Shown piece by piece: positions 19,764 through 28,288 of a stretch of 64,000 nt of DNA (the stretch's first letter is position 1; the number at the start of each line of letters is the position of its first letter). The stretch comes from an uncultured Flavobacteriales bacterium. GTDB lineage: Bacteria; Bacteroidota; Bacteroidia; Palsa-965. A program made the position numbers and the translations under genes. The notes under the pieces are model-generated. The model did no database searches. It was not told the DNA's origin and worked only from the letters and a program-made list of their open reading frames with translations. The stretch is from NCBI GenBank assembly GCA_937974275.1, contig CALJIF010000032.1, forward strand, positions 4,511 through 68,510, given 5' to 3'.

Positions 19764-21275
19764 TTAACTCTTCAGCACAATACGGAATGTAGTGCCTTTA
19801 TTGGGCTCGGAGCTTTTCACAAATATTTTCCCGTCATGATATTGCTCGATTATTCGTTTGCACAACGATAATCCCAAGCCCCATCCGCGTTGCTTTGTAG
19901 TAAAGCCCGGTTCGAAAATTGTCTTCTGCTTCGAACGCGGAATACCCTTACCGTTATCTGTAATGTCGATATATACAAACTGTTGCTGATCGAAAACATC
20001 AATCGTGATTTTACCTTTTCCGTCCATCGCATCAACAGCATTCCGCATGATATTTTCAATTACCCAACCGAACAAAGCAACATTCACGGACGCCATCTTC
20101 ACACCTGTTCCCGTGTATTCAATTTCCACTGTTTTGGGTGTTCGTGCACGCATGTATTCGATAGCCGTAGCAAGAACTTCTACCATGTTTTCGTTATTCA
20201 ACTTGGGCTGAGAACCAATTTTCGAAAAACGTTCGGTAATCATTTCCAGTCGCTGAATATCGCGGCTCATTTCCTTCAGCATTGACTCCTCAACACCTTT
20301 CATTTTCAAATATTCTACCCACGCAATAAGAGAAGAAAGAGGTGTTCCCAATTGATGGGCTGTTTCCTTCGCCATACCAACCCATACCAGATTCTGTTCT
20401 GCACGGCGTGATGTACTGAACATCAAATACGCCACTACCAAAAACATACCGATAACAACAAATTGAAATACCGGGAAATATCGTAACTGTTGCAATTGCG
20501 GTGATTCCATGTAATAAATTACATTCTTTCTCCCCGCAGCCAATGTAACATTGATCGTATCGCCCTTTTCGCGCAACGTCTGAAACATGGTTTTCAAATA
20601 ATTTGCCGAATCGAGGCGGATTTGTGCTGTGTCCAAATTTCCATAAGCCAGGATTACGCTCGACAACGAGTCGGTATAAATTGCCGGCGCCGACGCAGGA
20701 TTAGAAGCAACTTCCTTAATAAAAGATCGTTCGTTGTCCTCGAATGATTTACGAATGTCTTCGAAAACTTCCGAGTCTTTATAAAACAAATAATGCTGCA
20801 CTCCCGGACTGATTTCAATTCGAATTGAATCGTGTTGTTTTCGCATTAATTCCAGTTGCTCCAACAAGTATTCTTGTTTTGAGTCGGATGCATCATCCAG
20901 ATTCCTGAAGAGTAAAATTTTACCTTTGCTATCCGTAAGAATTACAGGAACTGTTTCGTTTTCTCGGATTACCTGAAAGACGAAACCCAAAGCGGGGCTT
21001 GAATCATCAACTTGTGCTAACAGCCGATTGGCTTCAGCCCACAACTCTACTTTCTTGCGTTCTTCACGTGCAATTTTCGTGTACAATTCGCTGGTGGCTT
21101 CCATCATTAAAGCCTTTCTCCGCACCGCTTCGGCCCACAATTCAACATTACGCTTTTCGCTTTGGGCAATTTTCTGTACCAGCTGTGATGAATACCACAA
21201 GGAAACACCAACAATGATCAATGCCGCGATCAGCAATAACCATTTCCATTGTTGTTTGCGGGAATAAATATTCAT
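19764..21275 (-). CDS. Membrane sensor histidine kinase
   Basis: A 503-residue kinase. One membrane helix near residues 12-28 and another near 265-285 enclose a periplasmic sensor region containing two similar coiled segments (RNVELWAEAVRRKALM / RKKVELWAEANRLLAQ). The H-box is AKETAHQLGTPLSSL, then N-box ENIMRNAVDAM, DNGKGIP and GWGLGLSL (ATP lid). No receiver or DNA-binding domain is adjacent, so its partner is unknown. A TATCTTTA -7-like element at 21292-21285 (one mismatch) lies 9 bases upstream of the ATG. Confidence 0.93.
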   Translation of the reverse strand: MNIYSRKQQWKWLLLIAALIIVGVSLWYSSQLVQKIAQSEKRNVELWAEAVRRKALMMEATSELYTKIAREERKKVELWAEANRLLAQVDDSSPALGFVFQVIRENETVPVILTDSKGKILLFRNLDDASDSKQEYLLEQLELMRKQHDSIRIEISPGVQHYLFYKDSEVFEDIRKSFEDNERSFIKEVASNPASAPAIYTDSLSSVILAYGNLDTAQIRLDSANYLKTMFQTLREKGDTINVTLAAGRKNVIYYMESPQLQQLRYFPVFQFVVIGMFLVVAYLMFSTSRRAEQNLVWVGMAKETAHQLGTPLSSLIAWVEYLKMKGVEESMLKEMSRDIQRLEMITERFSKIGSQPKLNNENMVEVLATAIEYMRARTPKTVEIEYTGTGVKMASVNVALFGWVIENIMRNAVDAMDGKGKITIDVFDQQQFVYIDITDNGKGIPRSKQKTIFEPGFTTKQRGWGLGLSLCKRIIEQYHDGKIFVKSSEPNKGTTFRIVLKS

Positions 21276-21316
21276 CAGGAAGGTTAAAGATAATCAATCA
21301 CCATATTGCGTGGCGA

Positions 21317-21883
21317 TTAAATTCCGGCGTGTGTGCGGAATAGTTTCACGGCGATAGCAAGCAGTATTATTCCGAACACTTTGCGTAACACCGCAACGCC
21401 ACCAACACCAAGAAGTTTCTCCAATCTGCCGATGTTTCTTAAGACCACATATATAACACCCACATTAACTACAACACCAATGATAATCGAGAGTAAATCA
21501 AACTCTGCACGTAATGAAAGAATCGTCGTCAGTGTGCCCGTTCCGGCTAACAAAGGGAATGCTAATGGCATAACGGATGCTGTTGCAGGAACTTCGTCTT
21601 TGTACAATCGTATTCCTAAAATCATTTCCAAAGAAAGAAAGAACAACACAAAAGAACCTGCAATGGCAAAATCAGAAACGGTAATACCGATAAGTGAGAG
21701 AATCGGCTCGCCCACAAACAGAAAACCAATCATAATAGCGAGTGAAACCAGCGATGCTTTTTCAGCATTTAAGTCGCCAACTTTTTGTTTTAGACCAATG
21801 ATAACAGGAATAGAACCTACCACATCGATAACGGCGAAAAGCACCATCGTTACAGTTCCAATTGCTTTCAAATCAAATTCCAT
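21317..21883 (-). CDS. MarC family integral membrane protein
   Basis: A ~188-residue, six-helix protein of the MarC family (function unknown despite its name). The opening AIGTVTMVLFAVIDVVGSIP, the FLFVGEPILSLIGITVSDFAIAG-type middle and a GTG/TLTT loop (PLLAGTGTLTTI) are characteristic. An upstream TTG (21901) would overlap the promoter element TACCTTTG at 21906-21899, so I choose ATG 21883 (MEFDLKAIG). Confidence 0.9.
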   Translation of the reverse strand: MEFDLKAIGTVTMVLFAVIDVVGSIPVIIGLKQKVGDLNAEKASLVSLAIMIGFLFVGEPILSLIGITVSDFAIAGSFVLFFLSLEMILGIRLYKDEVPATASVMPLAFPLLAGTGTLTTILSLRAEFDLLSIIIGVVVNVGVIYVVLRNIGRLEKLLGVGGVAVLRKVFGIILLAIAVKLFRTHAGI

Positions 21884-21898
21884 AGCAGCTATTTTGGA

Positions 21899-21906
21899 CA
21901 AAGGTA
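21899..21906 (-). promoter_or_regulatory. -7 element TACCTTTG of the marC-family gene
   Basis: Exact TAnnTTTG match 15 bases upstream of the chosen ATG, with a TTG at 21929-21927 (20-base spacer) as a likely -33 element. It rules out the TTG start at 21901. Confidence 0.7.
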
Positions 21907-21953
21907 ATCGCTACAGATAGACGAGCCAATTCCTGCTTATATTTACAGAAGCT

Positions 21954-23195
21954 ATGTTCGCCCGGATACTGTTATCGTTATTCCTGTTCCTCATTACCGC
22001 TTCTTCATGGGCGCAGGGCGATTTGCGTTTTTTCGGAACGGCAACGAAAGCAGGAAAACCATTAGCAGGAGCAACTGTCAACGTGCAGATGGATGGAAGA
22101 GAAATCATCAATCTCACCACCGGGAAAAATGGAAAATTCAAATTCACCATTGATATCGGCCACCAGTATAAAATTACATATCGTGCACCCGGCTGTGTGG
22201 ATATGTACATGACGATGGACTTACGTGTACCACCGGAAAAAGCGTGGATCTATCCCGACTACGTTACAGAAATTCCATTTTTCTCTCCGGGCGATCAGGC
22301 GGTGAAAACAGAACTGTTCGGTAAGAAGCCATTCATTAAAGTTATATTCGACGGATCGAAAGGTTTTTATGATGATCCTTCGTACCGCTTTGTTGATGAA
22401 ATATTAAAGGATCCTTTCGAAGAACAACGTGCCGCGCAAGCCAAAAAAGATGCAGAAGACAAAGCGCGTAAGGAAGCAGAAGAGCGCGAACGACTTGCGC
22501 GTGAATTGGATTTAAAAAATCAGGAAGCAGAACGAGAGCGCAAGGAACGTGAAGAGCGCGAAAAAAACAACAACCCTCAAAATACATCTAGCGGAAATCC
22601 GATTCGTGAATCCGAGGGCGTGGAACTTCAGCGCGAGAAAGAAGAACGTTTGCAACAAGAACGACAGAATAAAGTAGTGCGCGCACAATACGAAAACAAC
22701 TTGCTGAAATTGGTAGCAGAAAGTGAAAAGAGGACGAATCTGCAACGTTATAATAAACGCAAAGAAGAAAGCGAGAGCAACTCTGTGGTTCAGGCCATGC
22801 GACGTGAAGCGGATCGCAAAGCACAAAGTGATTACTTAATTCAACTGCAAAAGGAACGTGAGAAAAAACAACTCGCTAACAAACAAATAAAAGCGGAGCA
22901 TATTCGCAAATTGGTAGAAACTGTTGCACGCATAGAACGTGACGTGCATGCGGGCAAATTAAAACCTGTAGCGTCTGTACAAGGATTGAACTATTCTCCA
23001 CATCCGCATCGTGTAGTTGCTGTTGCAAGTAATTGGTTTCGCACGCTGGAGAAAGTAGTATTCTTTTGGCCCGGAAGCCGCATGATTGAATTGAAGCAAG
23101 TTAAATACTGGTGGAGCACTTACTACTACATCGGAGAACGAGAAGTAACCGAAAAAGAATATTATGATGAGATGGCGCGCTACGATCGTCATTAG
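21954..23195 (+). CDS. Secreted coiled-coil protein with a carboxypeptidase-regulatory-like N-terminus
   Basis: A 413-residue protein I do not recognise by name. Residues 1-~20 form a signal peptide (cleavage after SSWAQ). Residues ~22-85 resemble a CarboxypepD_reg-like/CNA-B beta module (GKPLAGATVNV...LTTGKNGKFKF). Residues ~160-330 are a long, strongly charged coiled coil (Glu/Arg/Lys repeats). The last ~80 residues are globular (SPHPHRVVAVASNWFRTLEKVVFFWPG) and end with a conserved-looking VKYWWSTYYYIGEREVTEKEYYDEM. Its 3' end overlaps the next gene by 32 bases, implying coupling with the propeller/SpoIIE protein. Confidence 0.8.
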   Translation: MFARILLSLFLFLITASSWAQGDLRFFGTATKAGKPLAGATVNVQMDGREIINLTTGKNGKFKFTIDIGHQYKITYRAPGCVDMYMTMDLRVPPEKAWIYPDYVTEIPFFSPGDQAVKTELFGKKPFIKVIFDGSKGFYDDPSYRFVDEILKDPFEEQRAAQAKKDAEDKARKEAEERERLARELDLKNQEAERERKEREEREKNNNPQNTSSGNPIRESEGVELQREKEERLQQERQNKVVRAQYENNLLKLVAESEKRTNLQRYNKRKEESESNSVVQAMRREADRKAQSDYLIQLQKEREKKQLANKQIKAEHIRKLVETVARIERDVHAGKLKPVASVQGLNYSPHPHRVVAVASNWFRTLEKVVFFWPGSRMIELKQVKYWWSTYYYIGEREVTEKEYYDEMARYDRH

Positions 23196-26100
23196 TGTTT
23201 TGTTTGCTGCATTAAAGATGCACGCGCAAACTACCAGCTTCCTCTCTTACGGAGTGGAACAAGGACTTGTACAATCGCAGGTGCAAAGCATTGTTCAGGA
23301 TAATGAAGGAAATATGTGGATTGGCACATTAGCCGGTTTATCACGTTATAATGGTCGTGGATTTGAAAATTTCACCCGTCGTAACGGACTTGCAGAAGAT
23401 TGGGTCACCACTTCATATAAAGATGCTCAGGGAGACATTTGGTTCGGACATTGGGCCGGTGGTGTAAGTCGCTACAATTCGAAAAGCAAAAAATTCGAAA
23501 GTCTTAATCTGGAAGAGTATACGCGGTTTCGATCGGTAACAGCAATAACGGAAGATCAGCAAGGCTTTTTCTGGATTGCTACAGAAGGCGCAGGAATATT
23601 TATCTATGATCCCGCAAAAAATAAAATGTTTTCTATTTCCGTGAAAGATGGACTGGCGAGCGAAAACGTTTATGATTTGTGCTTGGATGGAAACGGAAAC
23701 ATGTGGATTGCAACTGATCGCGGTGTTACCATTTGTGATACACGTGGCGACATCAGTTCACCAACGGCTTACACCGATTTAAATGCTGAACGTGGTTTCC
23801 CATCGAATGCAATTACTGCCTTAGCCCTCATGAACAAAACATCCGAAATGTGGGTAGGCACTGCAGACAAAGGTGTTATCGTGTTGCAACTACCAAACAA
23901 TTTCATTGGACGCAATGCTCCTACATTGTTACCTAACCTGCGCGTTATCGGAGAAGAACAGGGCTTAACATCAAGTTTTGTTGAAGATATCTGCCCCGAC
24001 TCCAGAGGCAACATTTGGCTTGGAACTACAGGAGGCGGCGCTGTTTTGATTACCCCGTTTCAAAGCTCGAATCGTCTTCAGGCAATTGATAAAGCTGTTG
24101 TTAAAGTTTACAACACGCGTCAAGGCTTGAATTATTTTAATGTGAAGAAGATCATCGAAGATCGCGAAGGAAATATTTGGATTGGCACAGATGTAGGTTT
24201 GAATTTATATCGCGGTGAACGATTTGTATTGTTCGACAAACGTGACGGACTCTCGAATGATATTGTATGGACAACACTCGTTGATAAATCGGGAAATGTG
24301 TGGTTGGGAACAAACGATGGATTAACACGACTTACGTTTGACGGAAATACATCAGGCAGTTCGTTTACAGTAACGAATTTCGGAATTACTGAAGGACTGC
24401 GCAGTGCTGTTGTGCTTTCATTATTTGAAGATTCGCGTGGCACAATCTGGGCCGGAACCGGATTCGGTGGAGTGAGTAAACTGGAGAAAGGTTCTTCGCG
24501 TTTTGAAACATACACCACTTCGGAAGGACTTGCAGGAGATGTGGTGTATGCCATTAATGAAGACTTGCGCGGAAACATTTGGGTTGGCACCAAAGAAGGT
24601 GTATCACGCATTGAAAATGGTAATGGTGCTATCCGCAACTATTCTACCGACGATGGACTCGGTGGCAATAACGTGTACCGCATTTTCAGAGACAGCAAAG
24701 GAAATTTATGGTTTGGGGCTCTCGGTGGTTACCTTTCTGTGTATGATGGCAAAACGTTTACTCGTTACGATGAGACTAATGGAATCATTCATCGTTTCAT
24801 ACTTTGTATTAACGAAGATGCACAACAGAACATTTGGTTAGGTGCGTATGGAGGCGGCTTGTATAAATACGATGGTCGTGTGTTTCGTAATTACACCACT
24901 AAACACGGCATGTCCACAGAAACGCCTTATGCTATAATTGCAGATGGCAACAACAAAATCTGGATTGGAAATTCAAGAGGACTCGATGTATTTAATCCGG
25001 TTGATTCCAGCTTCTCGCATTTCGGGAAGTCGGAAGGATTTAACGGAGTTGAAGTGAATCCCAATGCGGTGTTCGCTGACAAGAACGGCAACGTGTGGTT
25101 TGGTACCATCATGGGCGCTGTTCGATATAGTCCCGGTGAGAATCGTTTAAATACGGTTGAACCTTTAACTACGTTAACCGGTCTGAAAATTTTTATGCGT
25201 GATGCCGAGTTTCCAGAGAGCGCAGCATTCAACTACGATCAAAACCACTTAACGTTTTTATTCAACGGGGTTAGTTTAGCCAATCCTGAAAAAGTACGTT
25301 ATATATACAAACTCGAAGGCTTCGACAAGGATTGGTCTCCATTGCCAACCACACATCCGGAAGCGGTGTATTCTAATTTGCCTCCAGGCGATTATACATT
25401 TCAGGTTAAAGCTTGTAACAACGACGGCGTGTGGAATAAGGAAGCTGTAACGTACAAATTCACAATACATCCTCCGTTCTGGCAAACAGCATTGTTCTAT
25501 GTTTTTGTTGTATTCTTTGTCGGATTTAGCTTGTTCGGATTCGACAAATGGAGAACACGAAAACTCAAACAACAAACACGTATTCTTGAAGAGAAAGTTG
25601 CTGAACGCACCAAAGAGTTGGCGTTGAAGAACGAAGAATTGGCTCAGAAAAACATCGAGGTTACTGATAGTATACGTTATGCAAAACGTCTGCAAGATGC
25701 CATGTTGCAACCGTCGAAAGATGTACGCAAATCGTTGCAGGAATCGTTTGTGTTGTACAAGCCTAAAGACATCGTTTCCGGGGACTTTTACTTCATGCGT
25801 CAGCACGGTTCACGTATCTATATTGCAGCTGTTGACTGTACCGGACACGGTGTTCCGGGAGCGTTCATGAGTATTGTTACCAATGATATGCTGGAGTCTG
25901 TTGTGGAAAATAATCCGTCGGATGCTGCGGCTACACTGCTCGACAAACTCAATCGTTTGATGAGTGACAAGATGCACCATACCATTGATGATATGCAGGT
26001 ACGTGATGGTGTAGATATTGCGTTGGCTATTTTCAATACTGCGACGAACGAATTGCAATATGCCGGTGCATACAATCAGATGTATGTTTTTAAAGATCGT

Positions 26101-26412
26101 CGCTTTACAGAATACAAAGGCGATAAAGTCTCTATCGGAAGTTACAAGGAGTATCCGGACAAGAACTACACCAACTACAACATTACATTAACAACCGGCG
26201 ATAGTTTTTATCTGTTGTCTGATGGTTATGCGGATCAGTTTGGTGGACCACAAGGCAAGAAATTTAAACCTGCACAATTAAAAGCTGTACTTCTAACTGT
26301 TCAGGATCATGAAATGTTTGAGCAATTACGTGTTCTGGACCAAACGATTGAAACATGGCGTGGTCACTTAGAACAAGTGGACGACATGCTCATCATTGGA
26401 GTGCGCGTTTAG
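23164..26412 (+). CDS. Two-component-regulator-propeller protein with Y_Y_Y and SpoIIE/PP2C phosphatase domains
   Basis: A 1,082-residue signalling protein. After a signal peptide (ALKMHAQ) comes a periplasmic beta-propeller of many DxxGNMWIGTxxGLSRY repeats (residues ~25-670), then a Y_Y_Y domain (YIYKLEGFDKDW...NLPPGDYTFQVKA, ~690-760), one membrane helix (~775-800), a coiled coil, and a cytoplasmic SpoIIE-type Ser/Thr phosphatase domain (GDFYFMRQHG, DCTGHGVPGAFMS, LSDGYADQFGG). The usual histidine-kinase output is replaced by a phosphatase, so it probably controls an anti-sigma-antagonist or similar partner. No such partner is adjacent. Confidence 0.92.
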   Translation: MMRWRATIVISVLFAALKMHAQTTSFLSYGVEQGLVQSQVQSIVQDNEGNMWIGTLAGLSRYNGRGFENFTRRNGLAEDWVTTSYKDAQGDIWFGHWAGGVSRYNSKSKKFESLNLEEYTRFRSVTAITEDQQGFFWIATEGAGIFIYDPAKNKMFSISVKDGLASENVYDLCLDGNGNMWIATDRGVTICDTRGDISSPTAYTDLNAERGFPSNAITALALMNKTSEMWVGTADKGVIVLQLPNNFIGRNAPTLLPNLRVIGEEQGLTSSFVEDICPDSRGNIWLGTTGGGAVLITPFQSSNRLQAIDKAVVKVYNTRQGLNYFNVKKIIEDREGNIWIGTDVGLNLYRGERFVLFDKRDGLSNDIVWTTLVDKSGNVWLGTNDGLTRLTFDGNTSGSSFTVTNFGITEGLRSAVVLSLFEDSRGTIWAGTGFGGVSKLEKGSSRFETYTTSEGLAGDVVYAINEDLRGNIWVGTKEGVSRIENGNGAIRNYSTDDGLGGNNVYRIFRDSKGNLWFGALGGYLSVYDGKTFTRYDETNGIIHRFILCINEDAQQNIWLGAYGGGLYKYDGRVFRNYTTKHGMSTETPYAIIADGNNKIWIGNSRGLDVFNPVDSSFSHFGKSEGFNGVEVNPNAVFADKNGNVWFGTIMGAVRYSPGENRLNTVEPLTTLTGLKIFMRDAEFPESAAFNYDQNHLTFLFNGVSLANPEKVRYIYKLEGFDKDWSPLPTTHPEAVYSNLPPGDYTFQVKACNNDGVWNKEAVTYKFTIHPPFWQTALFYVFVVFFVGFSLFGFDKWRTRKLKQQTRILEEKVAERTKELALKNEELAQKNIEVTDSIRYAKRLQDAMLQPSKDVRKSLQESFVLYKPKDIVSGDFYFMRQHGSRIYIAAVDCTGHGVPGAFMSIVTNDMLESVVENNPSDAAATLLDKLNRLMSDKMHHTIDDMQVRDGVDIALAIFNTATNELQYAGAYNQMYVFKDRRFTEYKGDKVSIGSYKEYPDKNYTNYNITLTTGDSFYLLSDGYADQFGGPQGKKFKPAQLKAVLLTVQDHEMFEQLRVLDQTIETWRGHLEQVDDMLIIGVRV

Positions 26413-26417
26413 TATTA

Positions 26418-27623
26418 TTAGCACTCGCAAATAAAGAGTTTCGAATCTTTGTTCCCTTTGTGTTTGTACAACGACTCGAATCCTACATCCGCTATAATAA
26501 AGTTGACTTTTGGAGAACGATATTCTTCCACCACGTGTTGAATGTCGAGATCACGCAATTCTTCTTTATCACCAAAACGAATATACACACGTGTTGTAAA
26601 GTTCTTGTCCAGCAATTCGTTTCCTGCAATACGACCACCGTTGAGTGCGCGCAGCTTATTCAACTTCTTGTACGCGTATTTGTAATTGTAGGTTAGCGCC
26701 GAAACATCCGACAACACTGCGCTTCCCGTCGGATGACTTCCCGCGCCTTTACCGACAAAACTTTGTTTACACGAAAACGCTCCTTCTACTTCAATAGCGT
26801 TGTATTCGTATAGAATATTAAACAACTCATCTTCCTTACTGATAAAACGCGGCATCACGTACACACGAAATTTGTCTCCTGATTTCGCTGCACTGCCGAT
26901 TAATTTGATGCGCAGCCCTTTTTCACGCGCATAGCGAATATCGTCGAACGAAATATTCTGAATGCCCAACGTAAGAACATCCTCCGGCTTCAACACAACT
27001 CCAAATGCATGCACAGACAACAAAATAGTTTTGTACATCGTATCGAATCCGGCAACATCCAACCACGGATCTGCTTCTGCAAAGCCGCTTGCTTGCGCAT
27101 CTTTCAACACATCCCCATAATCTTTACTCTCCAATTCCATTCGGGTGAGAATGTAATTTGTTGTGCCGTTTAAAATGCCGCGTAAACTTCCCAGCAACTC
27201 ATTGTCGTAATATTCCTCCAGTGTACGAATGATGGGAATACTACCTCCTGCAGCACCTTCATATATCAGTGCTTTGCCGGTTTCTTCCTGAACCTTGAAC
27301 AGCTCCGCAAAATAGGTGGCCAACATTTTCTTACTGGCGCTTACTACATTCATTCCGTTGTTCATTGCAGTTTTCGCAATGGCGTATGCCTCATCCGTAT
27401 CGGTAATCATTTCAACTACAACATCCAGATCCTGACGGTTCAGAATATCATCTTTGTCATAAGTAATCAACGATGCATCAACGCTTCGTTGCTTCTTCGG
27501 ATCCTTTACTCCAATTCGGGCGATGTTCGCCTGCAACACTTCGGAATGATTTAATACATCGTACAAGCCCTGACCTACGCAACCAAAGCCAAATAATGCC
27601 ACTGAAATTTTCTCGTTGTTCAT
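26418..27623 (-). CDS. hom: Homoserine dehydrogenase
   Basis: A 401-residue NAD(P)-dependent enzyme reducing aspartate semialdehyde to homoserine. The Rossmann motif FGFGCVGQGL is at the N-terminus; GGSIPIIRTL, LRGILNGTTNYILTRM and the substrate region AEADPWLDVAGFDTMYK are all present, and VGKGAGSHPTGSAVLSD is the conserved C-terminal block. I choose ATG 27623 (MNNEKISV), not the longer frame to 27650, since it gives the family N-terminus. It is the last gene of the sulfur-assimilation operon, supplying the carbon acceptor for methionine synthesis. Confidence 0.95.
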   Translation of the reverse strand: MNNEKISVALFGFGCVGQGLYDVLNHSEVLQANIARIGVKDPKKQRSVDASLITYDKDDILNRQDLDVVVEMITDTDEAYAIAKTAMNNGMNVVSASKKMLATYFAELFKVQEETGKALIYEGAAGGSIPIIRTLEEYYDNELLGSLRGILNGTTNYILTRMELESKDYGDVLKDAQASGFAEADPWLDVAGFDTMYKTILLSVHAFGVVLKPEDVLTLGIQNISFDDIRYAREKGLRIKLIGSAAKSGDKFRVYVMPRFISKEDELFNILYEYNAIEVEGAFSCKQSFVGKGAGSHPTGSAVLSDVSALTYNYKYAYKKLNKLRALNGGRIAGNELLDKNFTTRVYIRFGDKEELRDLDIQHVVEEYRSPKVNFIIADVGFESLYKHKGNKDSKLFICEC

Positions 27624-27631
27624 AATTAAAT

Positions 27632-28288
27632 TTATAAGTGCAATCCACATTCTGTTTTCGATCTATTTACCCAACGTCCTTCACGCCCTCTACCCTTTAC
27701 CGTACAGTGATAACATCCTACCGAATGGAACCCTTGCTTAATAAGCGGATGTTCCGGAAGTCCGAACTCTTTCATATACGCTGCAGCTTGTGATTCCGTT
27801 AAATCAACAATCGGATAAAACTTTGTGATCTCTTCGCGGGGATCAAAAATATTCAACTGTTTACGAAACTTGTTCTGAGCGCCCATCAATCCGGAAATCC
27901 AAATTTTATAATTGGACTTGATTTTATCGAGTGGTTCAACTTTGTTAATGGAACAACACAAATCCGGATCCTTGCTCCATGTTTGATCTTCACGCGTAAA
28001 TGTATTTTTCCATTCTTCCGGTTGTAGTGTAATTACATTCAGTTCAAGCAACTTCGTCAAATCATCTTTATACTGAAGTGTTTCAGAAAAATGATACGTT
28101 GTATCCAAAAAATAAACAGGATGTTGAGGAGCAACGCGGTGCAACAAGTGCAGCAGAATCGCAGACGTTGTTCCAAACGATGACGTAAACAAAATATCGC
28201 GCGCAGAAAACTCAGCGAACAGCTGCTTCATCCTTTGTTCCGGATTCAGAGACAAATAGGCGCGACTTTTCTCCACTGCAGCGATCAT
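27632..28288 (-). CDS. cysH: APS/PAPS reductase (assimilatory)
   Basis: A 218-residue member of the PAPS reductase family. The PP-loop-like TSSFGTTSAILLHLL binds the nucleotide; DLCCSINKV and VGCYHCT give the four cysteines of a [4Fe-4S] cluster; KTECGLHL at the C-terminus holds the catalytic Cys. Cluster-bearing members generally reduce APS, so APS is the more likely substrate. It yields sulfite for the sulfite reductase at the head of the operon. It overlaps the preceding siroheme synthase-transporter gene by 4 bases. Sulfate adenylyltransferase genes are not in this window. Confidence 0.94.
   Translation of the reverse strand: MIAAVEKSRAYLSLNPEQRMKQLFAEFSARDILFTSSFGTTSAILLHLLHRVAPQHPVYFLDTTYHFSETLQYKDDLTKLLELNVITLQPEEWKNTFTREDQTWSKDPDLCCSINKVEPLDKIKSNYKIWISGLMGAQNKFRKQLNIFDPREEITKFYPIVDLTESQAAAYMKEFGLPEHPLIKQGFHSVGCYHCTVKGRGREGRWVNRSKTECGLHL

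Noticed and set aside
21333..21920. Plus-strand frame of 195 residues antisense to the MarC-family gene
   Set aside because: Low-complexity Ser/Thr/Ile sequence that mirrors the MarC helices; the minus frame has promoter and family motifs.
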